From Rhodothermales bacterium (GTDB lineage Bacteria; Bacteroidota; Rhodothermia; Rhodothermales; JAHQVL01), in the NCBI GenBank assembly GCA_041391505.1, contig JAWKNW010000010.1, positions 62,001 to 126,000 on the forward strand: a DNA stretch of 64,000 nt, in the 5' to 3' direction. The notes under the pieces are model-generated. The model was not told where the DNA came from, ran no database searches, and saw only the letters and a program-made list of their open reading frames with translations. This document shows positions 45,137 to 53,827 of the stretch, one piece after another. The number at the start of each line of letters is the position of its first letter. Within the stretch, counting starts at the first letter, position 1. The translations under genes and the position numbers were made by a program.

Positions 45137-45790
45137 ATGACCCTTCAGCCACGCCGTTTCTCCATCATGTCGCTTCGCAAGATCGTCGTCCCCGTCGCCC
45201 TGCTCCTGGCGAGCGTTTCTACCCCGGCGGTCGCCCAGATCGCCTTCAATCCCCAGGCCGGCCTCAGCGCGTCGCGGCTATCGACCGACCCGCCCGACAC
45301 GGAGGGCCAGGCCCGCCTCGGCTACCAGATCGGCGCGACGCTGCGGATCGGGGGCCGGCTGCACCTGATGCCCGGCGTGTTCTGGCAGCGGTCGGGCACC
45401 CAGCTGAGGATGCGGCCCACGTTCCAGGACCCCTTCAACGACGGCGAAATCGCCGACATCACCCGGCAAACCGACCTCAGCGCCGCGATGGTTTCGCTCG
45501 GTTTCGGCTACAACGTCATCCACGAATCGATCTTCAAGGTCCGCGTCCACGCCAGCGCCGCCGCGACGAGCATTTATGAGGTGGATTCGGAAGATAGCCG
45601 CCTCTCGAAGGACAACTTCAAAACCCTGCTCCTGGGCGTGCCCATCGGCGCCGGCGTGGATATCCTGAACCTCATCACCGTCGACCTCAGCTACGAGACG
45701 GGGGTCACCGACCTGTTCGAGGACTACCTCGGGATCCCGATCGACGCCACCAACAACGTCTTCCGGTTCAATGTCGGCGTGGTGTTCTGA
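45137..45790 (+). CDS. Outer-membrane beta-barrel protein (PorT/OMP_b-brl-like)
   Basis: A 217-residue exported protein with signal peptide (VPVALLLASVSTPAVAQ). The mature part shows the eight-stranded small-barrel pattern common in Bacteroidota: FNPQAGLSASRLSTDPPDTE, GYQIGATLRIGGRLHLMPGV, VSLGFGYNVIHESIFKVRVH, DILNLITVDLSYETGVTDLF, and a terminal FRFNVGVVF. Such proteins are structural or adhesion-related; the exact role is unknown. Translation may begin at 45137 or, with a tidier signal peptide, at the ATG 45167. It opens a run of five plus-strand exported-protein genes. Confidence 0.78.
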   Translation: MTLQPRRFSIMSLRKIVVPVALLLASVSTPAVAQIAFNPQAGLSASRLSTDPPDTEGQARLGYQIGATLRIGGRLHLMPGVFWQRSGTQLRMRPTFQDPFNDGEIADITRQTDLSAAMVSLGFGYNVIHESIFKVRVHASAAATSIYEVDSEDSRLSKDNFKTLLLGVPIGAGVDILNLITVDLSYETGVTDLFEDYLGIPIDATNNVFRFNVGVVF

Positions 45791-45856
45791 TCGGTTGACA
45801 AGACGCGTGCCTGGCGGCTACCTTGGGGAACACCCCTGAGGACACCAGCCAACCGC

Positions 45857-46699
45857 ATGCAACGACGTTCCCTACTGATTCTGGCGCTGACGCTAAGCGC
45901 TTCCACCGCGCTCGCGCAGTCCCGCTCCATCGTTCCCGAACGCCTGCTCGTCCCCTTCCTGCCCACCGCTCCGTCCATCGACGGCCGGCTCGACGACTGG
46001 AAGGACGCCGCGTTCAGCGACGGGCTCTGGGACATCGCCCGTATCCGCCACGAACCCTGGTACGACGAAGGCCGGCGCAACCGGCTCACCGACCACGGCA
46101 ACAACGAGCCGGGCCTGGAGGACGACCTCAGCGCGCGGTACTACATCGCCTGGGACGACACCTACCTCTACCTCGGCGCCGAAGTGCACGACAACGTCAA
46201 CGACATCGTCGACCCCGAGCCGGCGGACCGGCGCTGGATGTACAAGGACGCCATCTGCTGGTTTATCGAGGCCCCGCGCGACGAGGCGCCCGAGTGGTTC
46301 GGGCAGGGCGACAACAGCTTTTGCTTCGTCGCCGACGCCAGCAAGCCGTCCTATGGCGCCTGGTGGCGGCATGGCGCCGCCGGCCAGACTTATCTGGAGG
46401 AGCCCATCCCGCCCGCGGCGGTGAACTGGGCCGTCCGCATGAACCCGTGGGGGCAAAGCGCCGGCGACTTCATCCTCGAGGCGCGTGTGGCCATGGCGCC
46501 CACCCTCGGCGCGAGCGACCCCCGCTGGAAGCCGCCCGTCATCGGCGACGAATACGGCCTCGAAATCGTCCACACCGACCCCGACGGGGGCGACTACGGC
46601 GGCCACTTCATGATCTACGGCACCGGCGACGACGACACGACGTGGGGACGGATGATCCTGAGCCCCGCGCAAAAACCGATCGAGCGATTGCCAAAATGA
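45857..46699 (+). CDS. Exported CBM9-like sugar-binding protein
   Basis: A 280-residue exported protein with signal peptide (LALTLSASTALAQ). APSIDGRLDDWKDAAFSD, SARYYIAWDDTYLYLGAEVH, DAICWFIEAPRD and GLEIVHTDPDGGDYGGHF follow the family 9 carbohydrate-binding/DOMON-like sandwich seen in Bacteroidota as CBM9 or 'sugar-binding' proteins. No catalytic domain is attached. It probably binds glycans or haem-like ligands in the periplasm or at the surface; which is not decidable here. It starts 66 bases after the barrel gene. Confidence 0.75.
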   Translation: MQRRSLLILALTLSASTALAQSRSIVPERLLVPFLPTAPSIDGRLDDWKDAAFSDGLWDIARIRHEPWYDEGRRNRLTDHGNNEPGLEDDLSARYYIAWDDTYLYLGAEVHDNVNDIVDPEPADRRWMYKDAICWFIEAPRDEAPEWFGQGDNSFCFVADASKPSYGAWWRHGAAGQTYLEEPIPPAAVNWAVRMNPWGQSAGDFILEARVAMAPTLGASDPRWKPPVIGDEYGLEIVHTDPDGGDYGGHFMIYGTGDDDTTWGRMILSPAQKPIERLPK

Positions 46700-46770
46700 G
46701 CGCGGAATGCGCACGGCACGCGGTACCTTGCACAACGCATGGGTTGTGGCCGACAGGGATGAAGCGGCGC

Positions 46771-46805
46771 CCTCGAACCTTGAACATCCAACATTGAACC
46801 CTTAC
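46771..46805. repeat. Heptad array (C-rich, 5' of the NIPSNAP gene)
   Basis: AACCTTG AACATCC AACATTG AACCCTT, 7-base period, ending 5 bases before the ATG at 46811. Confidence 0.75.
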
Positions 46806-46810
46806 CCATC

Positions 46811-47590
46811 ATGAATCGACGAGATTTTGTAGCCGCGGCCGGCCTTTCGCCGCTGGCAGCCGTCCCCGGTCTGGCCTCCGAGCCGAAAGCGGGCAACCAG
46901 TACTTCGAGTTGCGGCATTACCAGCCGCTCGTCGGCGCCGGCCGGCAGCGGCTCGAGACCTACCTGAAGGATGCCGCCATTCCGGCCTGGAACCGGCACG
47001 GCATCCCGGCGGTCGGCGTTTTCAGCGTCGTCTACGGGCCCAACGCCCCGTCCCTGTACGTGCTGCTGAGCCACGACTCGCTGGAGTCCGTCGCCACGCT
47101 GAATGCGCGCATGGCCGCGGACGCGGCATACCAGGAGGCCGGCGCCGATTTCCTCAGCGCCCCCCTCGAGAGCCCGGCGTTCGTCCGCTTCGAAAGCTCC
47201 CTGCTCCGCGCGTTCGATGCGATCCCCCGGCTGGAAGTGCCGGCCGAGGCCGCGAACAACGAACCGCGCATCTTCGAACTCCGCATCTACGAGAGCCACA
47301 GCGATACCGCGGCCCGGCGCAAGGTGGAGATGTTCAACGCCGGCGAAATCCCCATCTTCCGGGATACCGGCCTCAACCCGGTGTTCTTCGGCGAGACCGT
47401 CGCCGGCGGCATGATGCCGAACCTGATCTACATGGTCTATTACAAGGACATGGCCGCCCGCGACGCGGCCTGGGACGCCTTCCGCGTACACCCCGACTGG
47501 AAAACGCTCAGCGGCAATCCCTATTACAAGGACACCGTTTCGAATATCTCCGATTACATCCTCCGACCGACCGCCTACTCGCAGGTTTGA
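46811..47590 (+). CDS. NIPSNAP family protein with Tat-like leader
   Basis: A 259-residue protein with a leader MNRRDFVAAAGLSPLAAVPG resembling a Tat or Sec signal (RRDF). The mature protein has two NIPSNAP ferredoxin-like repeats. The first (about 30-125) has FELRHYQPLVGAGRQRLETY and VGVFSVVYGP. The second (about 150-255) has RIFELRIYESHSDTAARRKV, IPIFRDTGLNPVFFGETVAG and LIYMVYYKDMAARDAAWDAF. Exported NIPSNAP proteins often accompany sugar-oxidoreductase and DUF1080 genes in related bacteria, as here. Biochemical role not established. Confidence 0.87.
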   Translation: MNRRDFVAAAGLSPLAAVPGLASEPKAGNQYFELRHYQPLVGAGRQRLETYLKDAAIPAWNRHGIPAVGVFSVVYGPNAPSLYVLLSHDSLESVATLNARMAADAAYQEAGADFLSAPLESPAFVRFESSLLRAFDAIPRLEVPAEAANNEPRIFELRIYESHSDTAARRKVEMFNAGEIPIFRDTGLNPVFFGETVAGGMMPNLIYMVYYKDMAARDAAWDAFRVHPDWKTLSGNPYYKDTVSNISDYILRPTAYSQV

Positions 47591-47597
47591 TGCGGGC

Positions 47598-47638
47598 GAG
47601 GTTCAAGGTTCAAGGTTTAAGGTTCCAGGTTTAAGGGC
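47598..47638. repeat. Heptad array (G-rich, 3' of the NIPSNAP gene)
   Basis: AGGTTCA AGGTTCA AGGTTTA AGGTTCC AGGTTTA AGGG: six units with an exact 7-base period, starting 7 bases after the stop codon. Confidence 0.9.
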
Positions 47639-47662
47639 GTGAGCTCGTGGAGAGCGATTTCC

Positions 47663-47719
47663 CCATCCTGCATCCCGCATCCTGCATCCCGGATCCCGCA
47701 TCCTGCATCCCGCATTCAG
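47663..47719. repeat. Heptad array (C-rich, 5' of the DUF1080 gene)
   Basis: ATCCTGC ATCCCGC ATCCTGC ATCCCGG ATCCCGC ATCCTGC ATCCCGC: seven exact heptads, 30 bases before the ATG at 47749. Confidence 0.92.
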
Positions 47720-47748
47720 CCCCAGCATCCTCCAAACACATAACCACG

Positions 47749-48801
47749 ATGAAAAACCTGTACTACGTTCTCACGCTTGCCGTGCTGGCTTTCGTTGCCA
47801 CGCCGGCGGCGGGCCAGAACCATGACATGCACGGCATGGCCGGCATGGAAGAAATGCACAAGATGCATGGCTACATGGGCCGCTGGACGCTCGACATCCC
47901 CGGCGGCGCCGGATGGCTCAACGTGCACCACAAAAACGGCTACCTCGACGCCGAACTGCTCTGGATGGGCGGCAGCGTCCTTCCGGTCGCCAGCGCCTAT
48001 GAGGAGCACGGCAAGCTCGTCGTGACGCGCGTCAACAACGTCGTTAAGGAGCGCGACGCGATGGACAAGCCGCTGCGCACGCATCAGGTCACCGAGCGCT
48101 ACGAATTCGTGCTCGGGCACGACGAGCTGGTCGGCACGGCCTACTTCCCGGCGGCCAACGGCCTCAGCACGAATGTCGTCCGCTTCACCGGCATGCGGCT
48201 GCCGGCCCTGCCGCCGGCGCCCGACCTCGCCGCGGCCAAAAAAGGCACGCCGATCAACCTGCTCAACGGGCGCGACCTGACGGGCTGGAAGATCATCAAT
48301 CCCGACCACAAGAACGGATTCAGCGTCGAGAACGGCGTCCTGGTCAACAACCCGGCCCAGCCGGCCGACGACCCGCACCGCTACCACTACGGCAACCTGC
48401 GCACCGAGCAGGAATTCGAGGACTTCAACCTCAAGCTGGAAGTCAACGTCCCGGCCGGCGGCAACAGCGGCGTCTACCTCCGCGGGATCTACGAGATCCA
48501 GGTCGTCGACAGCTACGGCAAGGCGCTCGACCCGCACAACATGGGCGCGCTCTACAGCCGCATCACCCCGTCGATGTCGGCCGAGAAGCCGGCCGGCGAA
48601 TGGCAGACGATGGACATCACGCTGTACAAGCACCATGTGACGGTGATCCTCAACGGCAAGAAGATCATCGACAACGCCCCCGTGCAGGGCGTGACGGGCG
48701 GCGCCATGTCGGCCGACGAGTCGAAGCCGGGCCCGATCTATCTCCAGGGCGATCACGACAAGGTCATGTACCGCAATATCGTGCTCACACCCCTCAGCTG
48801 A
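47749..48801 (+). CDS. Exported DUF1080 (3-keto-disaccharide hydrolase-like) protein
   Basis: A 350-residue exported protein with signal peptide (LAVLAFVATPAAGQ). Residues about 24-44 are rich in His and Met (MHGMAGMEEMHKMHGYMG), a possible copper- or other metal-binding segment. Residues about 165-350 are a DUF1080/3-keto-disaccharide hydrolase domain: INLLNGRDLTGWKIINPD, NLRTEQEFEDFNLKLEVNVP, GGNSGVYLRGIYEIQVVDSY and PIYLQGDHDKVMYRNIVL. The family is linked to 3-keto-glycoside breakdown. The frame opens at 47647, but the extra 34 residues translate the heptad array into CIPDPASCIPHS, so ATG 47749 is the start. Confidence 0.88.
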   Translation: MKNLYYVLTLAVLAFVATPAAGQNHDMHGMAGMEEMHKMHGYMGRWTLDIPGGAGWLNVHHKNGYLDAELLWMGGSVLPVASAYEEHGKLVVTRVNNVVKERDAMDKPLRTHQVTERYEFVLGHDELVGTAYFPAANGLSTNVVRFTGMRLPALPPAPDLAAAKKGTPINLLNGRDLTGWKIINPDHKNGFSVENGVLVNNPAQPADDPHRYHYGNLRTEQEFEDFNLKLEVNVPAGGNSGVYLRGIYEIQVVDSYGKALDPHNMGALYSRITPSMSAEKPAGEWQTMDITLYKHHVTVILNGKKIIDNAPVQGVTGGAMSADESKPGPIYLQGDHDKVMYRNIVLTPLS

Positions 48802-48804
48802 GTA

Positions 48805-48872
48805 TCCGGGATCGAGGTTCGAAGTTCAGGGCTTGTTCGAGCCGGCCCCGGGCTTCGAACCTCGAATCGTTA
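48805..48872. repeat. Inverted heptad pair between the DUF1080 and deacetylase genes
   Basis: GATCGAG GTTCGAA GTTCAGG, then a GCCGGCCCCGGGC core, then CTTCGAACCTCGAATCG. The two arms are complementary, so the spacer folds into one hairpin. Confidence 0.8.
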
Positions 48873-48894
48873 ACCGCTAGCTCCATCCCATCGC

Positions 48895-49695
48895 ATGCGA
48901 CGCGTACATGGTATTCTGTTCGTCCTGCTCCTGACGCGCCTGGCGGCCGCGCAACCCGAGCGGCCGCGTATCACCTGGCCCGACGGCATCCAGGCCGCCG
49001 TCAGCCTGTCCTTCGACGACGCCCGATACAGCCAGGTGGACGTGGGGACGGCGGTGCTCGACAAACACGGGTACAAGGCCACGTTTTACCTCGTCCCGAG
49101 CCGCGCGGCGGAGCGGCTGGACGGATGGAAGGCGGCCGTGGCGGCCGGCCATGAAATCGGCAACCACTCCATCAACCACCCGTGCACCGGCAATTTCGTG
49201 TGGATCTCGGACAACGCCCTCGAGGCCTATTCGATGGATCGGATGCGGGGCGAACTGGTCGAGACAAACCGCCTGATCGAAGAGATGCTCGGCGTCTCGC
49301 CGGTCTCCTTCGCCTACCCGTGCGGGATGACCTTTATCGGACGCGGTCGGAATACGCAGAGTTATGTCCCGCTCATCGACGAGCTGTTCCTGACCGGCCG
49401 CGGCTGGCTGGACGAAGGCCCGAACGACCCGCTCCGCGCCGACATGGCGCAGCTCCTCGGGATGGAGATGGACGGCAAGGAATTCGATGCGATCGAGGAC
49501 CTGATCGACTTCGCGAAGACCTACAACAGCTGGCTGGTGCTCGCCGGCCACGAAATCGGCAGCAGCGGCAAACAGACGACGCACGTGACGATGCTGGAGG
49601 ACCTCATGACCTACGCCGCCGACCCGGCGAACGGGATCTGGCTGGCTCCCGTCGGCGAAGTGGCGCGGTACGTCATCGCGCAGCGCGGCCGGTAG
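48895..49695 (+). CDS. Exported polysaccharide deacetylase (NodB domain)
   Basis: A 266-residue exported protein with a short signal peptide (ILFVLLLTRLAAAQ). The NodB-homology domain has AVSLSFDDARYSQVD (catalytic base Asp and metal Asp, about residues 40-42), AAGHEIGNHSINHP (metal His pair, about 88-97), PVSFAYPCGM (motif 3) and LVLAGHEIG near the C-terminus (motif 5 His). It would remove N- or O-acetyl groups from an extracellular polysaccharide. Last of the five plus-strand exported-protein genes; its stop is 10 bases from the convergent sensor-kinase gene. Confidence 0.88.
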   Translation: MRRVHGILFVLLLTRLAAAQPERPRITWPDGIQAAVSLSFDDARYSQVDVGTAVLDKHGYKATFYLVPSRAAERLDGWKAAVAAGHEIGNHSINHPCTGNFVWISDNALEAYSMDRMRGELVETNRLIEEMLGVSPVSFAYPCGMTFIGRGRNTQSYVPLIDELFLTGRGWLDEGPNDPLRADMAQLLGMEMDGKEFDAIEDLIDFAKTYNSWLVLAGHEIGSSGKQTTHVTMLEDLMTYAADPANGIWLAPVGEVARYVIAQRGR

Positions 49696-49704
49696 CCGGA
49701 CGCC

Positions 49705-51549
49705 TCAGCTCCCCCGTCGATCCGCCGGCGCGACGGGCTTTCGGCCGATGGTGAGCTGGAGCGGCAGCGGCGCGCTCAGGCCGTCGCCGGCATGCGGCGC
49801 GGCCGGCGTGTCCTCCGGTTCGGGCTCGGCGCCCTCCGTCAGACTGCGCGAATCCAGAAACCGATCGAGCACCTTGTTGAGCGCCTCGTGCGTGAAAGGC
49901 TTGGAGAGGTAGTCGTCGAATCCAAGTTCGAGGTATTTCTCCTGATCGGTCGGCAGGGCGTAGGCCGTGAAGGCAATGCAGTACGGCGCGCGTTCCGGGG
50001 GGTGCGCCATGACGTACTGAAGCAAATCGATCCCGGTCTTCTTCTCTCCCAGGTTGATGTCGATCAGCAACGCATCGTAGGAGCCGTTGCGGTAATGTTC
50101 GAGCGCTTCGTCGTAACAACGCACGGCATCCACCCGCATCTGTTTGCCCAGCAGGATTTCCACGAGCATGCGCGTCTCGCGGTTGTCTTCCACGGCGAGG
50201 ATCCGCTTATCCTTCAGCAGGAGCTTGCGCTCTTCCGATTGCACTTCCGCGAGGGTCGGCGTCTCCTGGGCGTTTTGCTTCTTCAACAGCGGGAAACGTA
50301 CCCGAAAGACGCTGCCCTTGCCCTTTTCGCTGTCCACCTCGATCTCGCCGCCCATCAGCTGGACGAGCCGATTCGTGATCGCAAGGCCGAGGCCGACGCC
50401 CTCGTAGGGCCTGTCGCTGCCCATGTGTTCCTGATGGAACGGCTCGAAGAGATGCGGCCGGAAGTCCGTGTCGATGCCGATGCCCGTATCGCTCACCACG
50501 ATCTCGGCCCAGTCCTCAAGCCGATTGGCGTCGACGTGGACCGCCCCCTGCTCGGTGTACTTGATGGCGTTGCCGATCAGGTTGTTCAGGATCCGATCCA
50601 GGAAATTGCCGTCGAGCGAGGCGATGATGTTGTGGCTGTTCGTGGCGAAGGTGAGTTCGACGTCCTTGCCCCCGAGTAGTGGCTGCATGAGCCGGCACTG
50701 GTGCTCGACGCGTTTCGAGACGTCCGTGGGTTTGAGCACGACGCGCGTCCGGCGGGACTGCAGCCGCGCGAAGTCGAGCACGGAGTTGAGCGTATTGAGG
50801 AGGCGGTTTCCGCCGCTCGAAATGAGCTCGGCCATCTCCTTGTATTCGTCCGGCAGCTCGTCCACCAGCAGATCGGCGAAGCCGATGACGCTCGCGAGAG
50901 GGGTGCGGATTTCATGGCTCATGTTGGCCATGAACTCATTCATGAAGCGGGCCGACTGCAGGGCTTTTTCGCGCTCGCGGATGAGGTCCTGCTCCATCGC
51001 GGTGCGTTCGCTCTGATCGATGAGGGCCGTGCGGACGAGGACGTCGTTTTCGCTGCTCGAGAAGATCACGGAGCTGACCATCTCCACGTGATGGGTTTCG
51101 CCCTGCGAACTCTGCACCTCGATTTCGCAGCGCAGCGTCTCTTTCGACGCGATCACGTCCTGAAGATGGCGGATAAAAACGCGCCGGTCCTTCGTCGCCA
51201 CGAACGGCAGCAGCGGCTGGCGGTAGAGATCGCGGTCCGTCACGCCCAGCATTTCCCGGGCGGTGGCGTTGATGTCCATGATGACGCCATCCGCGTCGAA
51301 CACCAGGTAGCCTACGGGGGCGAAGTCGAAGAGATGGCGGTACTCGGAGCGCATCTGGGCGAGGCGATCCTGGGCGACCTTTAGTTCGTCTTTCTGGGTT
51401 TCCAGCTCGAGTTGAAAGGCGTGCAATTCATCCAGCACTTCGGTCAGTTCCGGGATATGCTGGCCGGCGTCGGCTCGCCGTGCGGCGTCCGTCAGGCTGG
51501 TCGTTTTTGCGCGTAACGCCTCGAACTTCGTGCGTGTTGCCTTTTTCAT
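49705..51549 (-). CDS. Hybrid PAS-histidine kinase-response regulator
   Basis: A 614-residue cytoplasmic hybrid sensor kinase without membrane helices. An N-terminal coiled coil (TEVLDELHAFQLELETQKDE) leads to a PAS domain (about 65-185: HLFDFAPVGYLVFDADGVIM). HisKA has MSHEIRTPLASVIGF with the phospho-accepting His near residue 213. HATPase_c (about 320-435) shows LNNLIGNAIKY, VSDTGIGID and GVGLGLAITNRLVQLMGGEI. A receiver domain (about 455-575) has RILAVEDNRETR, the phospho-acceptor Asp in ALLIDINLGE (about 496) and LSKPF. The acidic/proline-rich tail has no output domain. The ATG at 51549 precedes the coiled coil; the upstream frame is not conserved. Confidence 0.93.
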   Translation of the reverse strand: MKKATRTKFEALRAKTTSLTDAARRADAGQHIPELTEVLDELHAFQLELETQKDELKVAQDRLAQMRSEYRHLFDFAPVGYLVFDADGVIMDINATAREMLGVTDRDLYRQPLLPFVATKDRRVFIRHLQDVIASKETLRCEIEVQSSQGETHHVEMVSSVIFSSSENDVLVRTALIDQSERTAMEQDLIREREKALQSARFMNEFMANMSHEIRTPLASVIGFADLLVDELPDEYKEMAELISSGGNRLLNTLNSVLDFARLQSRRTRVVLKPTDVSKRVEHQCRLMQPLLGGKDVELTFATNSHNIIASLDGNFLDRILNNLIGNAIKYTEQGAVHVDANRLEDWAEIVVSDTGIGIDTDFRPHLFEPFHQEHMGSDRPYEGVGLGLAITNRLVQLMGGEIEVDSEKGKGSVFRVRFPLLKKQNAQETPTLAEVQSEERKLLLKDKRILAVEDNRETRMLVEILLGKQMRVDAVRCYDEALEHYRNGSYDALLIDINLGEKKTGIDLLQYVMAHPPERAPYCIAFTAYALPTDQEKYLELGFDDYLSKPFTHEALNKVLDRFLDSRSLTEGAEPEPEDTPAAPHAGDGLSAPLPLQLTIGRKPVAPADRRGS

Positions 51550-51785
51550 GGGCCACTTCGGGCTCGTTTCCGGATGTGTCGAATCCGATCCATGAGGTGC
51601 ATGCGCTGGATCGGATGTGCGGCCAGAGATCGTCGCCGGCCAGGCCGAGTCGTGTCGACTTCGGGCTGCCGGGAGGTAGAAAGGCATCTGGCGCCGGCAG
51701 GCCCGTTGGTGGGCGTGCTACGTATGCGGGGCGGACGGGTTCCGGGGATGGGTGGCCGCGCGCCGGCGGCACGGCGGCATCAGGT

Positions 51786-53699
51786 TCACACCGGGGCGGC
51801 ATCGGGCGGGGGTTCGGGGGCGAACGGGACCTCCACCACCCGGTCGAACGCCAGCCCGCTGGACCCTTCGCCGCGGCCGGTCTGTTTTCGGGCGCCGAAC
51901 CAGGTCACAACCTTGCCGCCGTACCACCGGGTGCGCTGGTAGGCCTGCGTCACCCGGATGCCGGCGCGCGTCACCTCTTCCTCGTGCAGGAAATACGGCT
52001 GCGACGCGTCGAGCCCGTGGCGCAGCAGCAGGCTCCGAGGCTCCACCTTCACCGGCGGCTGATCCGCCGGCGCGCCGTCGAGCACACGCGGCAGCGCGGC
52101 GCGCTGGAGCTGGATCTCGCGGTTGCTGCCCGGGACGTGGACCGGAACGAACGGAATCCAGTGCTCGGGGACGGTATTCATCACCTCATACCGGATCGGC
52201 GCCCTGTACACGTTCTCGTCCGGCAGGATCGACCCGTCCTCCAGCCCCTGCCGCAGCAGGCGCTGGTGGAAGCCGCGCGTTTCGTAGCCGGCTTCGTTGC
52301 CGGGCTTCGACGCCCCCGACGGCAACGGGATGCGGCGCTCTACGCCCCACACCATGTTGGCCATCTCGTCGCGGATCAGCAGCACGTCGTCGACCGGCGG
52401 CCCTTCCTGCACCTTGGGCACCGTGGGCAGCAGCAACAGTCTCGTGTCGGCCTGCGCGTCGTCGATGCCGCGCCGGCTGACGGTGAACATCGCCCACCGC
52501 TGCCAGGCGTCGTCGGGCCCCTTGCCCGCCGGCTCGATCCAGATCCGCTCGCCAAACACGTTCGTGACCGCCATCCCGCGCACCGAGGCGATGCTGCCCG
52601 CCGGCAGCGTATGCGGCACGAGAAACCAGTCGTTCGCGAACACCAGCCCGAACTCCATGAAGAGCAACTTGCCGATATCCGTCGTATCCGGCGCGATGTC
52701 GCCGAAGTTGGTCTTCCGGTCCTCGAACGCCCACCAGCGCGTGTTGGGCATGCCGTCGTAGGTCACCTGGGTGGGCACGAACGAGGTGGTCGTGGGCGGC
52801 GGCGGAACGTCCGCCGGCGGCGGGACGGGCGGCTCGCCGTCGATGGTCTTTTTATCGGGGTCGATGTCGACGCTGTACCAGTCCAGCCGGCCCTGGTAAT
52901 ACGCGTCGGCCGTGTACACCTTCTCGGCGCTGCCCTCCGGGGCCGAGCAGGCGAACTGATATTCGAGATAGCTCGGCTTCCACGCGTTTTCGTCGGGCTC
53001 GTCGGGCTGGAAAAACAGCGCCTCGTACCAGGCCGCGAATCGGGGCGCGAGTTCGGCGAGCTTCAGCGCATCGGCCGGCGAGGGCGGGGCCGGCAGTCCG
53101 TCGGCGGGATCGCCGCCGGCCTTGAGGTGCGCATACAGCGCATACCCGTCCATCGCCCGCTCGCCGGCGACAGCCGCCACCTGCTGCCACGCGTCGCGAT
53201 GCGCGACGACCTGCGCCTGGGCCGCATCGTCGGGATCGGGTTGATCGATGGCATAGGCCTGCCGGTAGCCGGCGGCCAGCGCCAGGCCGGCCTTGTTGAG
53301 CAGCTTGATCCACTGCCGACCCATCGCGAGCCGGAGGTCGAGCGAGACGTACTGGTCGCCGACGTGGAACGGGATCGGCCGCTGCTCGACCTGCGCTTCG
53401 AGGGGGACGTCCTCGGAAAAGGCCCGCGTCGGATGCTCCGCCGCCCGGTATCGCGTGAGACGGGTCGTCGCCATGTGGATCTTGGCGAAGATGGGCGAGC
53501 CGGCGTCGTCGCCCTCGAACTCGCCCATCTGCCACTGGCGCGTCAGCATCCAGAGCGGGTCGCGGATTTCAGCCTTGAGGGCCCGGTCGAACTGGTCGGA
53601 CCGCGGCCGCGCCTCGATCCGGTTCCAGAGCGTCACCGTAGGCAGCTCGCGCGCCTCGAGCGCAAGCGGCATGTCATCGATTTGGACGTATTCGAGCAT
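51786..53699 (-). CDS. Large uncharacterised protein of the giant-protein cluster (637 aa)
   Basis: A 637-residue protein without signal peptide or membrane helix. The N-terminal part contains LPTVTLWNRIEARPRSDQFD and REIRDPLW-type sequence EIRDPLWMLTRQWQMGEFEG followed by DDAGSPIFAKI, which I recall as a recurring block in unannotated large proteins of actinobacteria and others. There are many Trp and acidic residues, a proline-rich linker around 285-305, and a beta-rich C-terminal half (FERGERIWIEP-like FGERIWIEPAGKG, RYEVMNTVPEHWIPFVPVHV). No known enzyme motif seen. Last gene in a leftward run of four huge proteins (51786-64000), so it is likely part of one system with them. Confidence 0.72.
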   Translation of the reverse strand: MLEYVQIDDMPLALEARELPTVTLWNRIEARPRSDQFDRALKAEIRDPLWMLTRQWQMGEFEGDDAGSPIFAKIHMATTRLTRYRAAEHPTRAFSEDVPLEAQVEQRPIPFHVGDQYVSLDLRLAMGRQWIKLLNKAGLALAAGYRQAYAIDQPDPDDAAQAQVVAHRDAWQQVAAVAGERAMDGYALYAHLKAGGDPADGLPAPPSPADALKLAELAPRFAAWYEALFFQPDEPDENAWKPSYLEYQFACSAPEGSAEKVYTADAYYQGRLDWYSVDIDPDKKTIDGEPPVPPPADVPPPPTTTSFVPTQVTYDGMPNTRWWAFEDRKTNFGDIAPDTTDIGKLLFMEFGLVFANDWFLVPHTLPAGSIASVRGMAVTNVFGERIWIEPAGKGPDDAWQRWAMFTVSRRGIDDAQADTRLLLLPTVPKVQEGPPVDDVLLIRDEMANMVWGVERRIPLPSGASKPGNEAGYETRGFHQRLLRQGLEDGSILPDENVYRAPIRYEVMNTVPEHWIPFVPVHVPGSNREIQLQRAALPRVLDGAPADQPPVKVEPRSLLLRHGLDASQPYFLHEEEVTRAGIRVTQAYQRTRWYGGKVVTWFGARKQTGRGEGSSGLAFDRVVEVPFAPEPPPDAAPV

Positions 53700-53715
53700 G
53701 GGATTGCAGCCGTAG

Positions 53716-53814
53716 GTCGGGTTAGGTCCCTCCGGGGACCGTAACCCGACATGAACATAAAAAATGGTGTTAACGATGTGTCGGGTTACGGTCCCTGAGG
53801 GGACCTAACCCGAC
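53716..53814. repeat. Pair of inverted hairpins (second palindromic element)
   Basis: Arm 1 (53716-53750) begins GTCGGGTTAGGTCCC and ends GTAACCCGAC; arm 2 (53780-53814) is its near-exact inverted copy. Each arm is itself a hairpin, with GGTCCC/GGGACC stems. The 29-base spacer is A/T-rich. It resembles a REP doublet (BIME) and lies between the two giant genes. Confidence 0.85.
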
Positions 53815-53827
53815 CGACGCATGGTGC

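Noticed and set aside
47647..47748. Upstream ATG for the DUF1080 gene
   Set aside because: It would place translated heptad repeat before the signal peptide; the ATG at 47749 begins a normal signal sequence.
48805..48872. tRNA-like GTTCGAA and TTCGAACC motifs
   Set aside because: They are arms of an inverted heptad pair; no acceptor stem, anticodon loop or cloverleaf can be formed.
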